In this document: positions 6,701-10,197 of the stretch, piece after piece
Numbering within the stretch: the stretch's first letter is position 1
How the letters are laid out: each line of letters begins with the position of its first letter
Assembly: GCA_016212685.1 (NCBI GenBank)
Contig: JACREW010000107.1
Span: 1 to 10,197, forward strand
Reading direction: 5' to 3'
DNA from: Nitrospirota bacterium
Lineage (GTDB): Bacteria > Nitrospirota > Thermodesulfovibrionia > Thermodesulfovibrionales > Dissulfurispiraceae
DNA length: 10,197 nt
Made by a program: the position numbers and the translations under genes
Notes under the pieces: generated by a model
The model's input: only the letters and a program-made list of their open reading frames with translations
What the model was told of the DNA's origin: nothing
Database searches by the model: none

Positions 6701-7860
6701 TATTCTCCGAGGAACTCGGCATGGTTATAGAATATGCTTCGGATAAAGAGGAAAAAATAATTTCGCTCCTTAAAAAATATTCCGTGCCGTATCTGGGTAT
6801 CGGCAGGACTTTAACGGAAAAGAAGATAAAAATAAATTTCCTTATTCCGGATTCAGAACCCCTAACCGTTCTTGACGAAGATCTGCTGAAACTTAGGGCG
6901 GTGTGGGAAGAGACGAGCCATCAATTGGATATGCTTCAGGCTAATCCGGAATGCGTTCTCGAGGAAAAGGAAATAATATACGACAGGACAGGCCCTTCGT
7001 ATAACATCTCATTCGCACCGGAACAGACCCCTGAAATAATCTTAAAGCGGGATTCGAAACCGCCGGTCGCAATAATCAGGGAAGAAGGCAGCAACGGCGA
7101 CAGGGAAATGACCTCGGCGTTTTATCTTGCCGGATTCGAGCCGTGGGACGTCACAATGACCGATCTTCTGCAAGAGAGAGTAAATCTTTCTAAATTCAAA
7201 GGCGTTGTCTTTGTAGGCGGCTTCAGCTACGCCGACGTCCTCGATTCAGCGAAAGGCTGGGCCGGAACCACACGATTCAACAAAAAACTATACAAACAGT
7301 TCCAAGACTTCTACGACAGGCCGGATACATTCAGCCTCGGCGTATGCAACGGCTGCCAGTTAACGGCATTGCTGGGATGGATTCCGTGGCAGGGCATCGA
7401 TAACGAAACCCAGCCGAGGTTTATCCATAACAGATCAGGCAGGTTTGAGTCCAGATTCGCTGCGGTCAAGATCATCGAAAGCCCTGCCGTAATGCTGAGG
7501 GGCATGGAAGGCTCTGTCTTAGGAGTATGGGTGGCGCATGGAGAAGGTCTCGCGCATTTCCCCGATAAAAAAATCATGGGGGAAATAATCGCTAAAAAAC
7601 TTGCGCCCGTTAGGTATGTGGATGACAGCAGGGAGTTTACGGAAAAATATCCTTTTAATCCCAATGGCTCGCCTTACGGCATAGCGGCGCTCTGCAACCC
7701 TGACGGCAGGCATCTTGCGATAATGCCTCATCCGGAAAGGGCATTTCTGCTTTGGCAGTGGGCATGGTTGCCCGAAGATCTAAAGAAAAACCTTAAGGCA
7801 TCGCCGTGGCTCAGGATGTTTCAAAATGCGCGGGAGTGGTGCGAAAATGCAAAGGTTTGA
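3784..7860 (+). CDS. purL: Phosphoribosylformylglycinamidine synthase, long single-chain type
   Basis: PurL catalyses the ATP- and glutamine-dependent conversion of FGAR to FGAM, a step of de novo purine synthesis, in the cytoplasm. The 1358-residue chain holds everything in one polypeptide: a PurS-like N-terminal domain (about 1-160), a linker (about 205-235), two AIRS-like synthetase halves and a class I glutaminase (about 1095-1358). Visible motifs are SQSNSEHSRH (235-244), AETHNFPTGVAP (from 320) with the glycine-rich ETGAGGRIRD, GGIGQMD, GGKDSLSMAA (from 819) and GHDRSDGGL. The glutaminase triad is Cys1188 (GVCNGCQ), His1316 and Glu1318 (PHPER). The reading frame is intact. The start is set by TAAGGAG 10 nt upstream and a typical N-terminus. 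Oddly, four in-frame stretches of repetitive DNA lie within the gene (residues about 80-97, 140-149, 615-639 and 957-968), each where I recall homologues being shorter or variable; these are listed separately. Confidence 0.97.
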   Translation: MPHNKLLHRYRAPALSGYKRDVLLKTFRERVSPDIQDIETEFCFNIETSDTLTDKELITLQWLLAETFEPEKFSAKSFLTNNPPIPPFNKVGLGGVTFEVGPRMNFTTAWSANAVSVCHACGLKKIKRIERSRRYKLVFRQEAIGDRQWEKDFLDLIHDRMTECQYPEPLQTFEIGIIPEPVKIVPVIEEGKSALIKINREMGLGLDEWDIDYYYNLFASDLRRNPTNVECFDLSQSNSEHSRHWFFRGKLIIDGTEITENLMQIVKEPYRRNPNNSIIAFKDNSSAIRGYDIRAIMPDIPGKPSPFRQKETTYHIIFTAETHNFPTGVAPFPGAETGAGGRIRDVHATGRGSLVIAGTAAYCVGNLFIPGYPLPWEHGSFVYPKNLASPLQIEIEASSGASDYGNKFGEPLIQGFTRSFGLKMPDGERREWIKPIMFTGGIGQMDAAHAEKGAPEKGMVVVKVGGPAYRIGMGGGAASSMISGENIEELDFNAVQRGDAEMEQKLNRVIRACVESGDGNPVVSIHDQGAGGNCNVVKEIIHPSGAKIDIRKIILGDDTLSVLEIWGAEYQEQDALLIRSDGIEMFNGLCEREKVPIAVIGEITGDGYIVLYDSRASGVERKASSVENTNSELRTLSSEMAPVNLPLEKILGDMPQKTFLLDRIASHIQPLRFPDEMTVMKALDRVLRLISVGSKRFLTSKVDRSVTGLIARQQCAGPLQLTVSDVSVIAQSHFGLTGAAMSIGEQPVKGLIDPSAMARMSVGEALTNIVWAKISSLKDIKCSANWMWAPKLAGEGARLYDAAVAMRDIMLELGIAVDGGKDSLSMAARVIHPSGEAETVKAPGTLVISAYASCPDITKVITPDLKMPGKSKLIYIDLGNGKNRLGGSALAHCYKQVGDESPDVENTGLLKNAFNAVQELINKELILSGHDRSDGGLITTLLEMAFSGNCGLEIGLRAQGARGRRQDEIISSLFSEELGMVIEYASDKEEKIISLLKKYSVPYLGIGRTLTEKKIKINFLIPDSEPLTVLDEDLLKLRAVWEETSHQLDMLQANPECVLEEKEIIYDRTGPSYNISFAPEQTPEIILKRDSKPPVAIIREEGSNGDREMTSAFYLAGFEPWDVTMTDLLQERVNLSKFKGVVFVGGFSYADVLDSAKGWAGTTRFNKKLYKQFQDFYDRPDTFSLGVCNGCQLTALLGWIPWQGIDNETQPRFIHNRSGRFESRFAAVKIIESPAVMLRGMEGSVLGVWVAHGEGLAHFPDKKIMGEIIAKKLAPVRYVDDSREFTEKYPFNPNGSPYGIAALCNPDGRHLAIMPHPERAFLLWQWAWLPEDLKKNLKASPWLRMFQNAREWCENAKV
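4021..4074. repeat. In-frame palindromic element inside purL (18 extra codons)
   Basis: An imperfect 47-nt palindrome, 4026-4072, is centred on A4049: C-rich blocks on the left (six C at 4030-4035, seven C at 4038-4044, then TTTA), mirrored on the right by TAAAG, GGGG, GG and GGGG. By hand count 17 of 23 arm positions pair. It encodes residues 80-97 (TNNPPIPPFNKVGLGGVT), a Pro/Gly-rich insert between FSAKSFL and FEVGPRMNFTTA, two stretches I recall as nearly adjacent in other PurL proteins. Length 54 nt keeps the frame. It looks like a dispersed AATCCCCC...TTTATTAAAGGGGGATT-type palindrome that landed in the gene. Confidence 0.75.
4201..4228. repeat. Heptanucleotide tandem repeat in purL, consensus AGGCAAT
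   Basis: Four consecutive 7-mers start at 4201, 4208, 4215 and 4222: AGGCAAG, AGGCAAT, AGGCGAT and AGGCAAT, with 26 of 28 positions matching AGGCAAT. A decayed fifth unit (GGGAAAA) may follow. Because three units make 21 nt, the protein also repeats with a 7-residue period: RQEAIGD then RQW (residues 140-149). It falls just before the conserved HDRMTECQYPEPLQTF segment of the N-terminal domain. Confidence 0.8.
5625..5701. repeat. Degenerate heptanucleotide array in purL (11 units)
   Basis: Reading in 7-nt steps from 5625 gives eleven consecutive units that all begin with T. TCGAGCG recurs exactly at 5625, 5639 and 5653; the later units at 5674 and 5681 are TCCGAAC and TTCGAAC. The encoded residues 615-639 show the expected 7-residue period (RASGVER, KASSVEN, TNSELRT, LSSE). 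This tract separates IVLYDS from APVNLPLEKILGDMPQKTF, which I recall being separated by only a few residues in homologues, so about 20-25 residues seem to be extra. Confidence 0.75.
6652..6686. repeat. Weak heptanucleotide array in purL, consensus near AGGGnGC
   Basis: Five 7-mers start at 6652, 6659, 6666, 6673 and 6680; each begins with A, and the first four end in C (for example AGGGAGC, AAGGGGC, AGGCGTC). They encode residues 957-968 (RAQGARGRRQDE), a basic, low-complexity stretch between CGLEIGL and the LFSEELGMVIEY segment. The periodicity is more eroded than in the other two arrays. Confidence 0.5.
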
Positions 7861-7887
7861 TATAATATCGATACTTACAAGGGGAGG
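7858..7887 (+). promoter_or_regulatory. Extended -10 promoter overlapping the purL stop, and ribosome-binding site
   Basis: The purL stop TGA (7858-7860) directly abuts TATAAT (7861-7866), forming a perfect extended -10, TGATATAAT. No convincing -35 is visible upstream. GGGGAGG (7881-7887), 7 nt before the ATG at 7895, is a strong ribosome-binding site. The next gene may thus be transcribed both by read-through from purL and from its own promoter. Confidence 0.45.
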
Positions 7888-7894
7888 TTAACGG

Positions 7895-8113
7895 ATGATC
7901 AAAAAAACTCATGTGAAATCTTTTTACAACGGGATATTCGTTACGTGCTACGAGGTTAAGGGCGTCAAGTATGTAGCGAACCAGCATGGTGACTGGGACG
8001 TATACGAAGGGGAATATGTCAGGGGCGAAAGGACACGGATTATGCCGAAAGATTCCGAGGAGATCAAAAACATAATAAAGGAACATACCATGCATCATGG
8101 CGGAAAGCGTTAA
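7895..8113 (+). CDS. Small conserved-looking cytoplasmic protein, unknown function
   Basis: This 72-residue protein has no signal peptide or membrane segment. The N-terminal half looks like a small beta-sheet (NGIFVTCYEVKGVKYVANQHGDWDVYEGEYV) and the C-terminal half like a charged helix (SEEIKNIIKEH) ending in His and basic residues (TMHHGGKR). It has a single Cys at residue 18. The start is well supported by GGGGAGG at 7 nt. It ends 11 nt before the DUF2784 gene, so the two are likely co-transcribed. I do not recognise the family. Confidence 0.7.
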   Translation: MIKKTHVKSFYNGIFVTCYEVKGVKYVANQHGDWDVYEGEYVRGERTRIMPKDSEEIKNIIKEHTMHHGGKR

Positions 8114-8124
8114 TCCGGCCGTAA

Positions 8125-8475
8125 ATGCCGTATAAAATCCTCGCAGATGTGGTAGTATTTGTTCATTTTCTGTGGATAATATTCCTTATATCCGGCGCAT
8201 TTTTAGGAGCAAGATATAAGGCCGTAAAAGTCATCCATATCTCAGGGCTTATATTTGCATTCTCAATTCAAATATTCGACCGGCACTGCCCGCTAACCCA
8301 TCTCGAAGTCTGGTTTAGATCGAAACACGATCCCTCGCTTTCCTATACAGGCTCTTTCCTTATTCACTATGTGGAAAAAATAATATACATCGGGCTTCCG
8401 CAATACGTTATCGCCATGCTCACTGTTTTCCTCTGCGTATTCAATGGATGGGTGTATCTGCGAAAAAGAGCTTAA
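8125..8475 (+). CDS. DUF2784 family small membrane protein
   Basis: This 116-residue inner-membrane protein has three predicted helices (about 5-28, 36-51 and 92-112). Its motifs fit the DUF2784 family as I know it: a start of the form MPYKILADVVVFVHFLW, a CPLTHLE motif at 55-61 after the second helix, and YTGSFLIHYVEKIIY at 74-88 before the third. No reaction is established for the family. The length is normal and the N-terminus agrees with the family start, although the ribosome-binding site is weak. It follows the 72-aa gene by 11 nt; a separate promoter follows it, so it probably ends this unit. Confidence 0.85.
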   Translation: MPYKILADVVVFVHFLWIIFLISGAFLGARYKAVKVIHISGLIFAFSIQIFDRHCPLTHLEVWFRSKHDPSLSYTGSFLIHYVEKIIYIGLPQYVIAMLTVFLCVFNGWVYLRKRA

Positions 8476-8481
8476 TTTCCC

Positions 8482-8510
8482 TTGCAAACCTGCGGTGTTT
8501 ATTTTACAAT
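8482..8510 (+). promoter_or_regulatory. Sigma-70-like promoter of the adhesin-E-like gene
   Basis: TTGCAA (8482-8487, four of six -35 matches) and TACAAT (8505-8510, five of six -10 matches) are separated by exactly 17 nt. The start point would be near 8517. AAGAGG (8528-8533), 9 nt before the ATG at 8543, is the ribosome-binding site. It lies wholly in the short gap after the DUF2784 gene. Confidence 0.6.
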
Positions 8511-8542
8511 TATTAACATTCAGCATAAAGAGGATGATATAG

Positions 8543-9043
8543 ATGTCAAAACACAGATCACTATGCCTTCACCTCGGGATTATTCTCGCAGCCTTCTGCT
8601 TCGCGGTCATGCAATGGAATACGGCAGACGGCGCAGATTGGAAATCGTATGCCGAGAATCAAAACTTCTCTTTTTATTATAATGCGGAAGAACCCGACCC
8701 TTTAAAGGAGATTCTCAATATCTTCAAAAAAAGAATCGTCAGGGTATGGACAAAACGCGCTGTAAAAAATAACAAGGGCAGAAACTGGCAGATTCAGGAA
8801 AACAAGCGGCTCGGTCTGTCCATAAAAGATTACGAACAATATGAATATACGCTGTCGCTCAAGGAAATAAACTGTTCCGATAAAATGATCCGTTTATTGT
8901 CCGAGGCCGACTACGCTAAAGAAGGGAATTCGCTGGCTAAATCGGAATCGCCGTTTACCGGCTGGGGCCCGGTAGTCCCGGCATCGAGCGACGAATCACT
9001 GTATAAAGCGGTCTGCCTCTTCCCTGAAGCGGAAAAACACTAA
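8543..9043 (+). CDS. Secreted surface-adhesin protein E-like domain protein
   Basis: The 166-residue product begins with a signal peptide (MSKHRSLCLH, hydrophobic core, probable cleavage after TADG or ADGA, near residue 30). The mature part follows the pattern of the Adhesin_E family, named after Haemophilus protein E: W33..Y36, a FYYN strand, VRVWTKRAV (66-74), YEYTLSLKEINC (100-111), RLLSEADYAKEGN (117-129), a W141 G P V V P A S S turn and Y154KAVC158. The two cysteines of the mature chain (111 and 158) probably form a disulfide. In environmental bacteria this fold occurs in many short periplasmic or surface proteins of unknown role, so true adhesion is not implied. It is followed at 11 nt by the SUMF1-fold gene. 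Confidence 0.75.
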   Translation: MSKHRSLCLHLGIILAAFCFAVMQWNTADGADWKSYAENQNFSFYYNAEEPDPLKEILNIFKKRIVRVWTKRAVKNNKGRNWQIQENKRLGLSIKDYEQYEYTLSLKEINCSDKMIRLLSEADYAKEGNSLAKSESPFTGWGPVVPASSDESLYKAVCLFPEAEKH

Positions 9044-9054
9044 ATGGAGGGCAT

Positions 9055-9804
9055 GTGCGGTTAGCGGTTTCTCTGGCGTTTATTGCGGCTTCTATGCTAT
9101 TGTGTGCAAGCATCATATCCGCGAATACGGAAATGGAGTTTATATTCGTAAAAGGCGGCTGCTTTCGGATGGGCGATGCTTTCGGCAATGGAGAACCGGA
9201 CGAAAAGCCGGCGCATGAAGTCTGTGTGGAGGGCTTTTACATGGGGAAATATGAGGTTACGCAGGGGCAGTGGAAAGAGATCATGGGCGATAATCCTTCA
9301 TATTTCAAGGACTGCGGAGACAACTGCCCGGTAGAAAATGTAAGTTGGTACGATGTGCGCGAATTCATAGAAAGGCTGAACCGGAGAACAGACGGGAGGT
9401 ACCGGCTTCCAACGGAAGCGGAATGGGAATATGCGGCGCAGCGCGGCGGTAACGGCGAGAAGCAGGCAGGAACAAATAACGGCGCCGAACTCGACGGCTA
9501 TGCATGGTATGACCGGAATGCCGAAGCAAAGACGCATCCCGCCGGACGGAAAAAATCTAATGAACTTGGAATTTATGACATGAGCGGCAATGTTTGGGAA
9601 TGGGTGCAGGACGTGTATGACAAGAATGCTTACAACAAGCATTCAAAGAATAATCCGATATACGAAGGACAAGGCGACAATCGGGTTGTCAGGGGCGGCA
9701 GTTGGTACAGCAAATTCGTCGATTTACGCTCTCAGAACCGCTTCTATCGCCCCCCAACCTATAAAAGCGGTATTGTAGGATTCCGCTTGCTGAGGACAAA
9801 GTAG
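9055..9804 (+). CDS. Secreted SUMF1/FGE-sulfatase-fold protein, probably not a true formylglycine enzyme
   Basis: This 249-residue protein has a Sec signal (about 1-23, RLAVSLAFIAASMLLCASIISA) and then a complete SUMF1-type domain (PF03781): EFIFVKGGCFRMGD (28-41), PAHEVCVEGFYMGKYEVTQGQW (53-73), NPSYF, PVENVSWYDVREFIERLN (92-109), YRLPTEAEWEYAAQRGG (116-132), GIYDMSGNVWEWVQDVYD (172-189), RVVRGGSWY (210-218) and GFRLLR at the end. The paired catalytic cysteines of aerobic FGE (CHxSYC region) are absent after VVRGGSW; cysteines are at 36, 57, 87 and 91 instead, and the last two could bridge. It is therefore more likely a structural, binding or accessory fold member. The GTG start at 9055 has GGAGGG only 3 nt away; an in-frame ATG at 9094 would destroy the signal peptide, which favours GTG. 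Confidence 0.85.
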   Translation: MRLAVSLAFIAASMLLCASIISANTEMEFIFVKGGCFRMGDAFGNGEPDEKPAHEVCVEGFYMGKYEVTQGQWKEIMGDNPSYFKDCGDNCPVENVSWYDVREFIERLNRRTDGRYRLPTEAEWEYAAQRGGNGEKQAGTNNGAELDGYAWYDRNAEAKTHPAGRKKSNELGIYDMSGNVWEWVQDVYDKNAYNKHSKNNPIYEGQGDNRVVRGGSWYSKFVDLRSQNRFYRPPTYKSGIVGFRLLRTK

Positions 9805-9859
9805 CCTTTCGATAAAAAGCGGAAGAATAGAGAAATGCATTTATCATCGCTTGAAGAAA

Positions 9860-10197
9860 ATGAAAGTGTTGATTGCCGATAATGCGGAAGATACAAAACA
9901 TGTACTGGAGGAAATACTTCTCGACAAAGGCTACGAATGCGTATTCATAGAAAACAATGCGGATATTGTCGAAAAAGTCTATACCGAAGTCCCTGATATC
10001 ATTATCCTCGACACAAAACCCGCCGGATCGTCCGCACTCAAAATATTAAAAAAACTGAAGTCCGCTCCCTCCACAAGAGATATTCCGGTGGTCCTTATAG
10101 CGTCCAAAAAATCACAATCGAAACTCGCAAAAGGATACGAACTCGGCGCGTACGATTATATCTCCAGGCCGTATTTCAAGGAGGAGATAACAGCAAG
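9860..10197 (+). CDS. Response-regulator receiver domain protein, degenerate active site (3' end outside window)
   Basis: 112 residues of a CheY-like receiver are visible before the window ends; any output domain is out of view. The acceptor Asp is present (Asp51 in IIILD) and an acidic residue remains at Asp7, but other key positions differ from the usual pattern. The second Asp of the acidic pair is Asn8, the Thr/Ser of the switch is Ala81 (IASKK), and the nearly invariant Lys is Arg103 (YISRPY). Signalling by phosphorylation may be weakened or altered. The chosen ATG has only a weak GAAG before it; an in-frame TTG at 9851 is the alternative. It starts 55 nt after the SUMF1-fold gene with no terminator between, so co-transcription is possible. 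Confidence 0.85.
   Translation, partial: MKVLIADNAEDTKHVLEEILLDKGYECVFIENNADIVEKVYTEVPDIIILDTKPAGSSALKILKKLKSAPSTRDIPVVLIASKKSQSKLAKGYELGAYDYISRPYFKEEITA

Noticed and set aside
9624..9644. A perfect 8-bp hairpin, GAATGCTT / AAGCATTC, in the SUMF1-fold gene
   Set aside because: It is internal to a well-supported coding region, has no T-run and a short chance length; no sign of a terminator or recombination site.
9680..9804. Possible diversity-generating retroelement variable region at the C-terminus of the SUMF1-fold protein
   Set aside because: SUMF1/C-lectin folds are common targets, but there is no run of Asn AAC/AAT codons here, no template repeat and no reverse transcriptase in the window.
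9805..9859. A terminator between the SUMF1-fold gene and the receiver gene
   Set aside because: Only weak self-complementarity is seen and no T-run; the gap is short and compatible with co-transcription.
1..10197. CRISPR array, tRNA or rRNA genes, or an insertion sequence
   Set aside because: No regularly spaced repeats with unique spacers, no cloverleaf-like or rRNA-like tract and no transposase were recognised on either strand.

Overview
The window looks like chromosomal DNA of a Gram-negative, probably anaerobic bacterium of moderate GC content. Lipoboxes, Sec signal peptides, an adhesin-E-like secreted protein and the long single-chain PurL fit a Gram-negative envelope. A corrinoid-protein activator (RACo type) implies corrinoid methyl transfer, such as the Wood-Ljungdahl pathway. 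The combination recalls uncultured Nitrospirota or deltaproteobacterial lineages. That placement is an impression from protein style and was not tested by phylogeny.

Layout. (1) On the minus strand, 1-713 is the N-terminal part of a secreted protein with a FlgT/LPP20-like domain and TPRs, cut by the window edge. It is divergent from a plus-strand lipoprotein (882-1523); the gap between them carries a palindromic GGGACAGTCCC-type repeat. (2) A minus-strand pair runs from 3606 down to 1525: a RACo-type ferredoxin/ASKHA corrinoid activator followed 3 nt later by a 65-aa zinc-ribbon protein, which meets the lipoprotein gene tail to tail with 1 nt between stops. (3) A 177-nt divergent control region (3607-3783) separates this pair from purL. 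(4) purL (3784-7860) encodes a full-length 1358-aa FGAM synthase with intact glutaminase and synthetase motifs. (5) A promoter that appears to overlap the purL stop leads into a 72-aa unknown protein and a DUF2784 membrane protein. (6) A good sigma-70-like promoter (8482-8510) precedes an adhesin-E-like secreted protein and a secreted SUMF1/FGE-fold protein. After these comes the start of a degenerate response-regulator receiver, which runs off the window.

The most unusual signal is inside purL. This housekeeping gene has absorbed four stretches of repetitive DNA without losing its frame: one imperfect 47-bp palindrome (4026-4072) and three degenerate heptanucleotide tandem arrays (about 4201-4228, 5625-5701, 6652-6686). 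Each lies where I recall PurL homologues being shorter or variable, and each leaves the flanking conserved motifs intact. It looks like a genome in which palindromic and 7-nt repeats invade coding sequence and are tolerated as surface loops, comparable in principle to Rickettsia palindromic elements and cyanobacterial heptameric STRRs. I see no CRISPR array, tRNA, rRNA, insertion sequence or convincing intrinsic terminator.
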